In this document: piece by piece, positions 1-10,494 of the stretch
How positions within the stretch are numbered: the stretch's first letter is position 1
Layout: each line of letters begins with the position of its first letter
DNA from: Sporosarcina sp. FSL K6-1508
GTDB lineage: Bacteria; Bacillota; Bacilli; Bacillales_A; Planococcaceae
DNA length: 62,500 bases
Assembly: GCF_038007465.1 (NCBI RefSeq)
Contig: NZ_JBBOXF010000001.1
Coordinates: forward strand, 1,430,001 to 1,492,500
Direction: 5' to 3'
The notes under the pieces: generated by a model
The model's input: the letters and a program-made list of their open reading frames with translations, nothing else
Told to the model about the DNA's origin: nothing
The model's database searches: none
Program-made: the position numbers and the translations under genes

Positions 1-1660
<1,660 letters not shown>

Positions 1661-1740
1661 TTTTGAAAAGGGCTTGATTACCCTGATTCGTGTAGCACAA
1701 TGTCTGTTTTATTCAGTTTTGAGCGAACAAGCTCAATAGA

Positions 1741-1856
<116 letters not shown>

Positions 1857-1921
1857 CTCTCACATTTAATTCGACATGAATGTGTTAAAAAGTTACAACG
1901 TCGAAAAGTGTTACATAGTTA

Positions 1922-1997
1922 GGTCCCGTGGTGTAGCGGTTAACATGCCTGCCTGTCACGCAGGAGATCGCCGGTTCGATCCCGGTCGGGACCGCCA
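1922..1997 (+). tRNA. tRNA-Asp (anticodon GTC)
   Basis: A 76-nt cloverleaf. The acceptor arms GGTCCCG and CGGGACC pair, the anticodon loop CTGTCAC contains GTC, the T arm carries GGTTCGATC, and the CCA end is encoded. It lies 65 bp after 5S rRNA and is probably cotranscribed with the rrn operon. Confidence 0.97.
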
Positions 1998-2014
1998 TTT
2001 AATTTTAAATTCAG

Positions 2015-2053
2015 AACCGATTCTAGGGATTAATTCCGGAGTCGGTTTTTTTG
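2015..2053 (+). terminator. Terminator after rrn–tRNA-Asp
   Basis: Stem AACCGATTC / GAGTCGGTT with a G-T wobble, followed by a T7 run. It sits 17 bp after the tRNA and ends the rRNA/tRNA transcript. Confidence 0.8.
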
Positions 2054-2289
2054 TATCTAAAATTTTATAAATACAACTTTTTTAAAAAAAGAAGACAATG
2101 TTTCTTGTAGTTAACAAGGTTTTATGGAAAGTAGCCAACACTTTATCGGAAGTAAGCAACGTTCCCGAGAAACAAAACCACATTTCACGTACAAAAACTC
2201 TCCTGCGAAACACAAATAAAAGCGTCAATACTTTCCGGGATAACGTATTTTCGGTACACTATAGCAAAGAAGCAGAAAGGAAATAATCT

Positions 2290-2742
2290 ATGAATAGGGA
2301 AATCGAAGTTCATTCCGTTGAGGAAACGGAACAGATTGCAACAAAACTCGCGACTCTTCTTACTCCTCCGGATGTCCTCACGCTTGAAGGTGATTTAGGC
2401 GCCGGGAAAACGACATTTACAAAAGCGCTCGCAAGAGGCCTAGGGATTACGCGCACGGTCAACAGTCCAACATTTACAATCCTCAAACAGTATGAAGGAA
2501 AGTATCCATTCAATCATCTCGATGTCTATCGTTTAGCGGGCAGTGATGAGGATCTTGGATGGGACGAACTGTTTTATGGGGATGCGATATCTGTTATTGA
2601 ATGGGCGCATCTTATTAATGATGATTTGCCTGCGGAACGTCTAGAAATTCAGCTTATTCATGGTGGCGGAGATAAACGGACGATTACATTCATAGCAAAA
2701 GGTGAAAGATATGAAAAGATTTGTGAGGGGATTTTCTTATGA
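2290..2742 (+). CDS. tsaE: tRNA t6A biosynthesis ATPase TsaE
   Basis: This is the P-loop ATPase of the TsaB-TsaD-TsaE complex, which transfers threonylcarbamoyl to A37 of ANN-decoding tRNAs in the cytoplasm. The Walker A motif GDLGAGKTT is at residues 34-42, and the length (150 aa) is normal for the family. The start follows an AAAGGA ribosome-binding site. It is the first gene of a tight tsaE-tsaB-rimI-tsaD operon, and its stop overlaps tsaB by 4 bp. In B. subtilis thiL precedes this gene; here thiL is absent and a tRNA gene lies upstream instead. Confidence 0.95.
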   Translation: MNREIEVHSVEETEQIATKLATLLTPPDVLTLEGDLGAGKTTFTKALARGLGITRTVNSPTFTILKQYEGKYPFNHLDVYRLAGSDEDLGWDELFYGDAISVIEWAHLINDDLPAERLEIQLIHGGGDKRTITFIAKGERYEKICEGIFL

Positions 2743-3449
2743 TTTGGCTAGGGATAGATACAGCTAACACTCCGATTTCAGTTGCAATTGTCAAGGATGG
2801 AGAACTAGTGGCAGAAGAAACTTCAGCAATGGCTATTAACCATTCATTGCGTGCGATGCCAGCGATCGAGGAGCTATTGACAAAAGCAGGTTTAGTACCA
2901 TCTGACATTGGGGCAATTGCAGTTTCTGAAGGTCCTGGTTCTTATACAGGGGCACGTATTGGAGTGACCATTGCTAAGACACTTGCTTGGACACTTGATA
3001 AACCTTTAGTTGGTGTATCCACTTTAAAAGCATTGGCAGCAAACGCGCTGTTTTTTAACGGATTGGTTTGCTCTATTGTCGATGCAAGAAGAGGGAATGT
3101 CTACGCTGGCGCTTATCGATATGAAGATGGAGAGTTAATTGGAGTAATTGAAGATGGTCACTTCTCCCTGGAAGAACTGCTTCTATTACTTGAACAGCAA
3201 AGTAGCCCCATTCTATTCGTTGGAAAGGATACGGTTATGCATGAACAGAAGATTATTGAACAGCTGGGCAAACAAGCTGTTATGGCGCCCCTACAATTTA
3301 ATCTTCCCCGTGCATCTTCATTAATCTACATCGCAGCCCAATCAGAACCAGAATCGGATATACATACATTCGTTCCGGAGTATCGGCGTATGGCAGAAGC
3401 CGAAGTAAACTGGCTGAAAGAGCAGGAGAGAGACAATGGGCGTGAATAA
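2739..3449 (+). CDS. tsaB: t6A synthesis scaffold protein TsaB
   Basis: TsaB is the non-catalytic ASKHA-fold partner that dimerises with TsaD in t6A tRNA modification. The N-terminal phosphate-binding-like segment WLGIDTANT begins at residue 3, and the family motif SEGPGSYTGARIG is at 63-75. The length of 236 aa is typical. It overlaps tsaE by 4 bp (ATGA) and rimI by 14 bp, which points to translational coupling. Confidence 0.95.
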   Translation: MIWLGIDTANTPISVAIVKDGELVAEETSAMAINHSLRAMPAIEELLTKAGLVPSDIGAIAVSEGPGSYTGARIGVTIAKTLAWTLDKPLVGVSTLKALAANALFFNGLVCSIVDARRGNVYAGAYRYEDGELIGVIEDGHFSLEELLLLLEQQSSPILFVGKDTVMHEQKIIEQLGKQAVMAPLQFNLPRASSLIYIAAQSEPESDIHTFVPEYRRMAEAEVNWLKEQERDNGRE

Positions 3450-3894
3450 AGATATTTATTATAGAGAGATGGTAATAGGGGATATTCCATCTGTTGTTGA
3501 GATTGAAAAAGAATCATTTGCTACTCCTTGGACAGCGGAAATTTTTGAGCATGAAATGACTGGAAATGACTATGCGCATTATGTCGTAGCAATTGTTGAA
3601 GAAGAAGTCATTGGTCATTGCGGTATGTGGATTGTACTGGACGAATGCCATATTACGAACGTTGCGGTGCGCAAGCATATGAGAGGCAATGGGATCGGTG
3701 AAGCGTTGATGAAGGAAGCAATTACGCTTTGCAGGGAGAAAGAAGTCCGTTTAATGACACTGGAAGTGCGGATGTCCAATATTACGGCTCAAAACCTTTA
3801 CCGTAAGCTTGGGTTCCAGGACGGCGGAATTAGGAAAAACTATTATACGGACGACCATGAAGATGGGCTCGTCATGTGGGTGGAGTTCAAATGA
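3436..3894 (+). CDS. rimI: Ribosomal protein S18-alanine N-acetyltransferase RimI
   Basis: A GNAT-fold acetyltransferase of 152 aa. The acetyl-CoA pyrophosphate-binding loop is visible as RGNGIG around residues 83-88, followed by the helix that starts EALMKEA. RimI acetylates the N terminus of S18 in E. coli. In Bacillales it is consistently found between tsaB and tsaD, as here. It overlaps tsaB by 14 bp and tsaD by 4 bp. The exact substrate in this organism is inferred from the family. Confidence 0.92.
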   Translation: MGVNKDIYYREMVIGDIPSVVEIEKESFATPWTAEIFEHEMTGNDYAHYVVAIVEEEVIGHCGMWIVLDECHITNVAVRKHMRGNGIGEALMKEAITLCREKEVRLMTLEVRMSNITAQNLYRKLGFQDGGIRKNYYTDDHEDGLVMWVEFK

Positions 3895-4913
3895 CAAAAG
3901 ATATCTATATCTTAGGAATTGAAACAAGTTGCGATGAAACAGCTGCTTCCGTTGTTAGAAATGGAACGGAGATTATTTCCAACGTTGTAGCTTCTCAAAT
4001 TACAAGTCAGAAACGGTTCGGGGGTGTTGTACCTGAGATCGCATCGAGACATCATGTTGAACAAATTACTCTGGTGATTGAAGAAGCACTGGCAAATGCG
4101 GAACTGAAGCCTTCACAGCTTAATGCAGTTGCTGTTACGGAAGGTCCTGGACTTGTCGGAGCACTGCTAATCGGTGTCAATGCGGCAAAAGCGTTTGCTT
4201 TTGCCAATGGCTTGCCGATTATCGGTGTTCACCATATTGCAGGCCATATTTACGCGAATGAGCTAATGCAGCCAATGCAGTTTCCACTCCTTGCGCTTAT
4301 CGTCTCAGGCGGCCATACAGAGCTCGTAATAATGGAATCGCATGGTTCGTTCAAAGTGATCGGAGAGACACGTGATGATGCTGCTGGTGAAGCCTATGAT
4401 AAGGTAGCACGCGTACTAGGTCTTCCCTATCCAGGAGGTCCGCAAATTGATAAGCTTGCGGCAGAAAGTGATGACCAAATCGAATTCCCAAGAGCTTGGC
4501 TTGAGCCAGGTACTTATGATTTTAGTTTTAGTGGCCTAAAGTCTTCTGTAATTAACTACAAACATAATCTTGCACAACGTGGTGAGGAAGTTAACCCATC
4601 TCATGTTGCCGCAGGTTTCCAAGCAAGTGTCGTAGAAGTACTGACGGCGAAAGCATTGAGAGCAGCTAAAGAGTTTGAAGTGAAACAAGTGATTGCAGCC
4701 GGCGGAGTTGCAGCGAATAAAGGACTGCGCTCTTCTCTTGAAGAAACGTTTCGGATAGAAGAAATTCCTTTTTTTGTTCCGCCAATCGCGCTTTGTACAG
4801 ATAATGCAGCAATGATTGCGGCAGCTGGATCAGCAATGTTCATTGATGGAATACGCGGCAATCTTGCAATGAACGGCAAGCCCGGTATGCCTCTTGTGTC
4901 ATGGAAGAATTAA
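3891..4913 (+). CDS. tsaD: tRNA N6-threonylcarbamoyladenosine transferase TsaD
   Basis: The catalytic subunit of t6A synthesis, formerly Gcp/YgjD. The ASKHA motif GIETSCDETA is near residue 9, TEGPGLVGALL near 83, the metal-binding HxxxH motif (HIAGH) at 115-119, and the C-terminal CTDNAAM motif near 300. The start at 3891 overlaps the rimI stop (ATGA) and follows GGAG at 5 nt spacing. An ATG 15 bp upstream is in frame but has no ribosome-binding site. The product is 340 aa. A terminator follows. Confidence 0.96.
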   Translation: MTKDIYILGIETSCDETAASVVRNGTEIISNVVASQITSQKRFGGVVPEIASRHHVEQITLVIEEALANAELKPSQLNAVAVTEGPGLVGALLIGVNAAKAFAFANGLPIIGVHHIAGHIYANELMQPMQFPLLALIVSGGHTELVIMESHGSFKVIGETRDDAAGEAYDKVARVLGLPYPGGPQIDKLAAESDDQIEFPRAWLEPGTYDFSFSGLKSSVINYKHNLAQRGEEVNPSHVAAGFQASVVEVLTAKALRAAKEFEVKQVIAAGGVAANKGLRSSLEETFRIEEIPFFVPPIALCTDNAAMIAAAGSAMFIDGIRGNLAMNGKPGMPLVSWKN

Positions 4914-4923
4914 ATGGTTAATC

Positions 4924-4964
4924 ACGCGGAAGTCGTCATATTTTGACAATTTCCGCGTTTTTTT
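4924..4964 (+). terminator. Terminator after tsaD
   Basis: Stem ACGCGGAA / TTCCGCGT with a T7 run, directly after the t6A operon. Confidence 0.85.
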
Positions 4965-5005
4965 ATCCGGAATTTTTTCTAGATGTCAATAGGGAACGTT
5001 CGTAC

Positions 5006-5163
5006 TTATGCACAATTGTTGATAAGGTGTGCATAACAATTGTATATGTACATTTAATAACGGTGATTAAAGGATAACTATGTGTATAAAAAATGATGTA
5101 TTTGTTGATGGTGTGGATAATAGTTGTTTATTGGCGTTATATATACACTTCTCATGTGTATAA
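5006..5163. promoter_or_regulatory. Cluster of five perfect DnaA boxes (TTATNCACA)
   Basis: Five exact matches lie in 158 bp: TTATGCACA on + at 5006-5014, and on the - strand 5028-5036 (TTATGCACA), 5081-5089 (TTATACACA), 5112-5120 (TTATCCACA) and 5155-5163 (TTATACACA). The first two face each other within a partly palindromic AATTGTT segment. The spacer is very AT-rich and has no gene. B. subtilis has a DnaA-binding cluster in the equivalent gcp–ydiF intergenic region, from memory of published DnaA ChIP work. The likely role is titrating DnaA or sensing replication status rather than serving as an origin. Confidence 0.85.
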
Positions 5164-5294
5164 GATTGTGGAATAATTAATCGGCAACTCTTATTGTATT
5201 CTGTTCTTCGATAAGTTGCGACAGCAAGAAATGACAAAGCGTCACAATGAACCGAAAAATATCGATTCAATGTGACGCATTGCTCCGTCTTTTC

Positions 5295-7223
5295 TTATAA
5301 TAATTCTAGTTCTTCTTGAAGTGTTAGCCAGTTCTCTGATTTGTTGTCATGCTCCAATTGAAGGGCATCGATCCGTGCCTGCAGTTCCATCAATTTCACG
5401 TGATCATCTGCGTATTCAGGGGTAGCAAGTTCTTCGTGAAGTGCTGCAAGTTCATCGTCTACAACGGAAAGTTGAGACTCAATTTCATCGATGGCTCTTG
5501 TCAGTCTCCGTTCCTGCCTTTTTAATTCTTTGTCATCATCATTCTTTCTTACAATAACAGGAGCTGCGGTTGCTTTAGTAGCATTTGCTTCAGCAAGTAG
5601 TTCCGCTTGTTCTAGCTTTTTTTCTATAAAGTAATCGTAATCCCCGAGATATTCGGTTGCGCCAGTTGCGCTAATGTCAATTACTTTTGTTGCAATGCGG
5701 TTGATGAAGTACCGGTCATGCGATACGAAGATAAGTGTACCGGGGAAGTCATCCAATGCATTTTCAAGAATTTCCTTACTATCCAAGTCAAGATGGTTTG
5801 TCGGTTCATCGAGAATAAGCGTGTTTGATTTTTGGAGCATTAGTTTAGCGAGTGATAGCCGGGCTTTTTCTCCACCTGATAGAGACATGACAGACTTCTC
5901 AACATCTTCACCGGTGAATAAAAAGCGTCCAAGTACAGAGCGTACATCTTTTTCGTTCATCATTGGCCAGTCATCCCATAATTCTTGGAGAACGGAACCA
6001 GTGCCGATTAATGTAGCCTGTTCTTGGTCATAATAGCCGAATTGAACGTTTGTCCCATAACGGATATTTCCGGATATCGGTTTCTGGTCTTTAATGATTG
6101 TCTTCAATATTGTTGATTTCCCAACACCGTTTGGTCCAATAAGGGCAATGCGGTCTTGTTTGTAGACACGCATACCGATACCGGTTGAAACAGGAATCCC
6201 GTCGTATCCGACTGCTATATCTTCTAGTGCTAACACATCATTACCGCTTGGGCGATCGATTGAAAAGGTGAAGTTTGCGGATTTTTCATCTCCATCTGGA
6301 GAATCCATCCAATCGGTCTTTTCTAATGTTTTACGGCGACTTTTCGCCATTTTAGATGTTGATGCCCTTGCGATATTCCGCTGAACAAAATCTTCAAGCT
6401 TAGCTTTCTCTCCCATTTCCTTCACAAATAGCTTTTGATCACGCTCATAGTTCTTCGCCTTTTCGTCAAGATAAGCACTATAGTTACCTGTATACTTCAC
6501 AACTTTTTTTCTCGATACTTCGTAGACAATGGTGACGATTTCATCCAGGAAATAACGGTCATGAGAAACAATCAAGATGGCACCTTCGTAAGACACTAGG
6601 TATTTCTCCAGCCAGCCGAGTGTTTCAATATCAAGATGGTTTGTCGGCTCGTCAAGGATAAGAAGATCAGGTTTGCTAAGCAACATTTTAGCAAGTGCCA
6701 ATCGCGTCTTCTGTCCACCAGAAAGAAGAGTGACATTTTTGTTGTAGTCCTCCGGATAAAAACGCATTCCATGTAGGACAGAACGCGTATCCGATTCGTA
6801 TTGGTAGCCGCCGGAGTCTTTGAATTCAATTTGCAGTGCATCGTATTCTTTCATCACGCGATCATAGTCGGCCGGGGTGTCATAGACAGATGGGTCCGCC
6901 ATCTGCCCTTCAAGCGACCTAAGCCGTCTTTCAATACTATGGAGCGGTTCAAATACGGTCATCATTTCTTCCCAAACCGTCAATTCAGAATCGATGCCTG
7001 AATGCTGTTCCAGATAACCGATTCGTATATCTTTAGGGACAATTAAATCCCCCGAATCAGCACTCATTTCTCCCGCGATTATTTTGAGTAATGTCGATTT
7101 TCCAGCACCGTTCCGTCCGACGAGTGCGACACGATCACGATGCTGGACTTCAAGCTTTACGTTCTCTAATATATCTGTTCCTGAAAATGATTTTGTTAGT
7201 CCGTTCACTTGTAATACAATCAA
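5295..7223 (-). CDS. ydiF: ABC-F family ATPase (YdiF-type)
   Basis: A soluble tandem ABC protein without membrane segments, so an ABC-F ribosome-associated translation factor rather than a transporter. The two nucleotide-binding domains show Walker A GRNGAGKST and GPNGVGKST, signatures LSGGQKTRL and LSGGEKARL, and Walker B LLILDEPTNHLD and TLILDEPTNHLD. The charged inter-domain linker (residues about 235-310) and a C-terminal coiled coil are present. TTG at 7223 is chosen because AGAGGTG lies 6 nt upstream; a GTG at 7232 would overlap that site. The product is 642 aa. It is syntenic with B. subtilis ydiF; its ribosomal task is not known from sequence. Confidence 0.93.
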   Translation of the reverse strand: MIVLQVNGLTKSFSGTDILENVKLEVQHRDRVALVGRNGAGKSTLLKIIAGEMSADSGDLIVPKDIRIGYLEQHSGIDSELTVWEEMMTVFEPLHSIERRLRSLEGQMADPSVYDTPADYDRVMKEYDALQIEFKDSGGYQYESDTRSVLHGMRFYPEDYNKNVTLLSGGQKTRLALAKMLLSKPDLLILDEPTNHLDIETLGWLEKYLVSYEGAILIVSHDRYFLDEIVTIVYEVSRKKVVKYTGNYSAYLDEKAKNYERDQKLFVKEMGEKAKLEDFVQRNIARASTSKMAKSRRKTLEKTDWMDSPDGDEKSANFTFSIDRPSGNDVLALEDIAVGYDGIPVSTGIGMRVYKQDRIALIGPNGVGKSTILKTIIKDQKPISGNIRYGTNVQFGYYDQEQATLIGTGSVLQELWDDWPMMNEKDVRSVLGRFLFTGEDVEKSVMSLSGGEKARLSLAKLMLQKSNTLILDEPTNHLDLDSKEILENALDDFPGTLIFVSHDRYFINRIATKVIDISATGATEYLGDYDYFIEKKLEQAELLAEANATKATAAPVIVRKNDDDKELKRQERRLTRAIDEIESQLSVVDDELAALHEELATPEYADDHVKLMELQARIDALQLEHDNKSENWLTLQEELELL

Positions 7224-7346
7224 AGTAAGCACCTCTATTCCTCTTCAGTTTAAATCAATGGCGCCAAGCGTGCAACGGTCGGCTTTACAACATTCATTAT
7301 CTACTGTACGATAGAATCGCCTTTAAGTACGTGCAGGAGGGTTAAC

Positions 7347-7997
7347 ATGATAGGAGAAACACAGAAAATACCACAGGCAACTTCAAAGCGTTTGCCACTT
7401 TACTATAGATTTTTGCAAAACTTTGCGAACTCAGGAAAAAAACGTGTTTCATCCAGTGAGTTAAGTGAAGCAATGAAAATCGATGCAGCCACAATACGCC
7501 GTGACTTTTCACATTTTGGGGCACTTGGCCGCAAAGGTTATGGTTATGATGTACACTATCTCGTTGATTTTTTCCGTCAGACGCTTGATCAGGATGAAGT
7601 AACGGATGTTGCCCTTATCGGGGTTGGCAGTTTAGGAAATGCTTTTTTGAAATATAATTTTCATAAGAACCATAATACGCGTATCGTCGTTGCATTCGAT
7701 CCGAAAGCTCCAAGTGATGGAGAGGAAATGAGCGGAATCCCTGTCTTTCATCCCGACATGATTAAAGAAAAGATAAAGGAATTAGGTATCGATCTTGTTA
7801 TCCTCTCAGTCCCTTCCCGTGTAGCCCAAGAAGTGACAGACCAGCTTGTTGAAATCGGTATAAAAGGAATTCTTAACTTCACTCCCATCCGGCTTGCAGT
7901 GCCGGAATCAGTTCGGGTGCATACAATCGATTTATCTGTTGAGTTACAAACGCTTATCTACTTTATAAAAAATGACGTAAAAGATTCACATATGTAA
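7347..7997 (+). CDS. rex: Redox-sensing transcriptional repressor Rex
   Basis: Rex represses anaerobic and fermentation genes and is released from DNA when the NADH/NAD+ ratio rises. The winged-helix domain spans residues about 1-75 and includes SSSELSEAMKIDAATIRRDF. A Rossmann NADH-binding domain follows, with GVGSLG at 92-97 and VAFDP further on. The length of 216 aa is normal. A strong GGAGGG site lies 8 nt before ATG. It is divergent from ydiF and upstream of tatA-tatC. B. subtilis moaC, which sits between ydiF and rex there, is missing here. Confidence 0.95.
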   Translation: MIGETQKIPQATSKRLPLYYRFLQNFANSGKKRVSSSELSEAMKIDAATIRRDFSHFGALGRKGYGYDVHYLVDFFRQTLDQDEVTDVALIGVGSLGNAFLKYNFHKNHNTRIVVAFDPKAPSDGEEMSGIPVFHPDMIKEKIKELGIDLVILSVPSRVAQEVTDQLVEIGIKGILNFTPIRLAVPESVRVHTIDLSVELQTLIYFIKNDVKDSHM

Positions 7998-8117
7998 TGG
8001 TTCATAAATAGTAATGCCGACAGGTTTCGTGTAAAATAGACACAGGAAGAATTGAAATACGTTCTTCCCCAAAGAAGGATTGAGTTCAATTCCTATCTTA
8101 TGAAGGAGGTGTCCGGA

Positions 8118-8303
8118 ATGCCAGGTCCAGGAAGTCTGATTATCATTGCTGTTATTGCATTGCTCGTATTCGGTCCTAAGAAACTGCCTGAAATCGGGAA
8201 AGCCTTCGGTTCTTCATTGCGTGAGTTTAAACACGCGACGAAAGGTCTCGCTGAAGATGACGACGTAAAGAAAGTGGAAGACAAGAAAGAAGAACTGAAG
8301 TAA
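8118..8303 (+). CDS. tatA: Twin-arginine translocase subunit TatA
   Basis: A small Tat pore-forming membrane protein (61 aa). One N-terminal transmembrane helix (SLIIIAVIALLVFG) is followed by the hinge FGPKKLPEIG and an amphipathic helix, then a charged tail rich in K and E. The start is set by GGAGGTG just before ATG 8118. An in-frame ATG 66 bp upstream would put a hydrophilic leader before the helix and is rejected. It works with TatC 17 bp downstream to export folded proteins. Confidence 0.93.
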   Translation: MPGPGSLIIIAVIALLVFGPKKLPEIGKAFGSSLREFKHATKGLAEDDDVKKVEDKKEELK

Positions 8304-8320
8304 GTTAGGATGTCTGTCCG

Positions 8321-9121
8321 ATGAATGATAAAAATTTAACAGTCATTGAACATATAGATGAAATTAGAAAACGGCTGATGGTCATTGTCGTTTTCTTTGC
8401 AGTTGGAATAGTTGGCGCTTTTTTTGTGGCGAAGCCGCTTATCCAATTTCTGCAGAATGATGGAGAAGCGAATAATATCGCATTAAATGCTTTTAACGTA
8501 CTCGATCCAATCATGATTTACGTAAAAGTGATCATCTTTATAGCCATCATCGTTATTTCTCCGGTGCTGATGTACCAATTATGGTCGTTTGTATCACCTG
8601 GATTACATGAAACTGAACGACGTGCGACATTAAATTATATTCCGTTCACCTTTTTACTGTTTGTGGGGGGAATTGCGTTTTCGTATTTTGTCTTGCTTCC
8701 ATATGTGATGCAGTTCATGATGAACTTATCCACAGAGCTCGATATAACCCAGACAATCGGGATAAATGAGTATTTCACATTCCTTTTCCAACTGCTTATA
8801 CCATTTGGGATTGTCTTCCAATTGCCGGTTGTCTTGCTATTTTTAACACGACTCGGCATATTGAACCCCAAGACGCTTGTGAAAATACGGAAGTATGCTT
8901 ATTTTGTCCTCTTCGTGATTGCGGCGTTCATTACACCACCTGACTTATTGTCACATATGTTCGTCACAGTTCCGTTGTTTGCACTCTATGAAATAAGTAT
9001 CTTCATATCCCGTTTTGGGCATAGAAAATACTTGAAGGCAGAACAGCAACGGCAATTTGAAGAAGCGAAAGCTGAACAACAACGTCAGATTGATGAAGTT
9101 AATGATCAACAGCAGCTATAA
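8321..9121 (+). CDS. tatC: Twin-arginine translocase subunit TatC
   Basis: A polytopic Tat receptor subunit of 266 aa with six predicted helices. The N-terminal family signature includes HIDEIRKRL (residues 10-18), and conserved segments follow, such as SPGLHETERR and the FVLFVIAAFITPPDLLS region. The C-terminal tail after about residue 235 is unusually rich in Q and E with an AEQQRQ repeat. It forms an operon with tatA, probably with rex upstream, and is followed by a strong terminator. Equivalent to B. subtilis tatCy. Confidence 0.95.
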   Translation: MNDKNLTVIEHIDEIRKRLMVIVVFFAVGIVGAFFVAKPLIQFLQNDGEANNIALNAFNVLDPIMIYVKVIIFIAIIVISPVLMYQLWSFVSPGLHETERRATLNYIPFTFLLFVGGIAFSYFVLLPYVMQFMMNLSTELDITQTIGINEYFTFLFQLLIPFGIVFQLPVVLLFLTRLGILNPKTLVKIRKYAYFVLFVIAAFITPPDLLSHMFVTVPLFALYEISIFISRFGHRKYLKAEQQRQFEEAKAEQQRQIDEVNDQQQL

Positions 9122-9123
9122 TG

Positions 9124-9170
9124 AAAAAGTCTTCCAAAACCCGAAATCGGGCTTTGGAAGACTTTTTTTA
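9124..9170 (+). terminator. Terminator after tatC
   Basis: Stem AAAAGTCTTCCAAA / TTTGGAAGACTTTT with a T run. The flanking A run means it could also act on - strand transcripts coming from the CPBP gene. Confidence 0.9.
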
Positions 9171-9235
9171 ATAGAAATAGCATAAGTTTTCGAGTCGATG
9201 TCTAGACTTCAGGCGCAAACCGCTTTACGCTTTTC

Positions 9236-9970
9236 CTATTGCAGGAAGGCAATGATAGCTTGTTTCATATCTTGCATTTGCTGTAACTTGTCGAGATTCA
9301 GGTTGAGGATAACTACAAATCCATTCATTAGTAAATGAGCGATTATTGGTGTCAGTATTCGTTTTGTCCGGTAGTACAAGTAGGCGAAAACAAAAGCTGG
9401 CATCATATATGTCAGAAGGTGTTCGAATTCGTTATGTACAGCAGCAAAAACGAGGGCGCTGACAATGGTTGCAATCCAGAAGTTTGTCTTTTGATAAATT
9501 CCTCCAAAGATAACCCTTCTGAAGATGATTTCTTCCAAAATCGGTGCAAACAGTACTATGCAAATGATGATAATCGGCGAGACTTTCGCGATATCGGAAA
9601 GGATTGCAGTGTTGTCGGATCCCGGTTCTATTCCGATTGCAATTTCGATTGCGCCGGCAAGCATCTGCCCTCCTAGGGCCAGGAAGAAGCCAATGAATCC
9701 CCAAAGGACTGAATTGCCGATGGAAGATTTTTTACCCTTGAACACTTGGAAGAAGTTTTTCTTAGGCAAGATGATTAGCAAGAAAAGAATTACCGCAATT
9801 ACGTTAACCAGGAAGAGCGACCAAGAACTTGCGTGGTACTTAATTTCTTGAATAGTGTATTGCTCATTCCAAGGGAAGTAATTGAACAAGCCCTTTGCCA
9901 CATAGACACTGCTCAACTGCATTAAAATGTAAGTAACTAAGAGATAAATATAGATTTTCCAATTTTTCAT
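9236..9970 (-). CDS. ydiL: CPBP family intramembrane glutamic endopeptidase (YdiL-like)
   Basis: A membrane protein of 244 aa with about six to eight hydrophobic helices and the CPBP (Abi/Rce1) motifs: EEIIFR near residue 148, HNEFEHLL near 183, and a histidine in the IAHLLMNG segment. Family members are membrane-embedded proteases that process prenylated or other peptides; the substrate here is unknown. ATG follows AGGGTGG. It is convergent with tatC and divergent from groES, as ydiL is in B. subtilis relative to groESL. Confidence 0.88.
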   Translation of the reverse strand: MKNWKIYIYLLVTYILMQLSSVYVAKGLFNYFPWNEQYTIQEIKYHASSWSLFLVNVIAVILFLLIILPKKNFFQVFKGKKSSIGNSVLWGFIGFFLALGGQMLAGAIEIAIGIEPGSDNTAILSDIAKVSPIIIICIVLFAPILEEIIFRRVIFGGIYQKTNFWIATIVSALVFAAVHNEFEHLLTYMMPAFVFAYLYYRTKRILTPIIAHLLMNGFVVILNLNLDKLQQMQDMKQAIIAFLQ

Positions 9971-10054
9971 CTAGCGCCACCCTTTCAAATGGGGATGAAG
10001 TCAATTTTATCTGTTTCAAGGGAGATAAGCAAAGAAATATGCAGAGTATTTCAC

Positions 10055-10083
10055 TTGCAATAAATGCAAATGTTCATTATGAT
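10055..10083 (+). promoter_or_regulatory. SigA-type promoter of groESL
   Basis: -35 TTGCAA (10055-10060) and -10 TATGAT (10078-10083) with a 17-bp spacer. Transcription would start near 10090, so the CIRCE operator falls at the very start of the transcript. Confidence 0.8.
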
Positions 10084-10093
10084 TAGAAATGTA

Positions 10094-10120
10094 TTAGCAC
10101 TCCAGTCTAATGAGTGCTAA
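10094..10120. promoter_or_regulatory. CIRCE operator (HrcA binding site)
   Basis: A perfect inverted repeat TTAGCACTC-N9-GAGTGCTAA between the groESL promoter and groES. CIRCE is the HrcA repressor site for class I heat-shock genes, so groESL is expected to be HrcA-controlled. hrcA itself is not in the window. Confidence 0.97.
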
Positions 10121-10153
10121 ATGGGAGATATTACTTTGAGGAGGTTGTTTCAA

Positions 10154-10438
10154 TTGTTGAAACCATTAGGTGACCGTATTGTTATCGAGCTAATCGAGGC
10201 AGAAGAAAAAACGTCAAGCGGTATTGTTATACCGGACTCTGCAAAAGAGAAACCGCAAGAAGGTAAAGTTTTTGCAACAGGTACTGGACGCGTTCTTGAA
10301 AACGGCCAACGTGTCGACTTAGAAGTTAAAGAAGGAGATCGAATCCTTTTCTCAAAATATGCAGGTACTGAAATCAAACATGAAAATAACGAATATCTGA
10401 TCTTGCGTGAAAGCGATATTTTAGCGATTATCGGTTAA
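10154..10438 (+). CDS. groES: Co-chaperonin GroES
   Basis: A 94-aa GroES, the heptameric lid of GroEL. It has N-terminal LKPLGDRIVIEL, the mobile loop EKTSSGIVIPDSAKEKPQEG, and the C-terminal LRESDILAIIG. A TTG start at 10154 is chosen because GAGGAGG lies 8 nt upstream and the product matches the 94-aa B. subtilis protein. The in-frame ATG at 10121 directly follows CIRCE and has no ribosome-binding site. It is cotranscribed with groEL 56 bp downstream. Confidence 0.96.
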   Translation: MLKPLGDRIVIELIEAEEKTSSGIVIPDSAKEKPQEGKVFATGTGRVLENGQRVDLEVKEGDRILFSKYAGTEIKHENNEYLILRESDILAIIG

Positions 10439-10494
10439 TAAACTGATGCTCGGATTGTTTAAAAATACACGAAAAATCAGGAGGGTACTTATAA

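Noticed and set aside
2098..2286. 62-codon frame between tRNA-Asp and tsaE
   Set aside because: No ribosome-binding site, odd composition and no recognisable domain; more likely leader or spacer DNA.
5006..5163. Chromosomal replication origin
   Set aside because: DnaA boxes are present, but dnaA, dnaN and other usual oriC neighbours are absent, and the gene order matches the non-origin ydiF region of B. subtilis.
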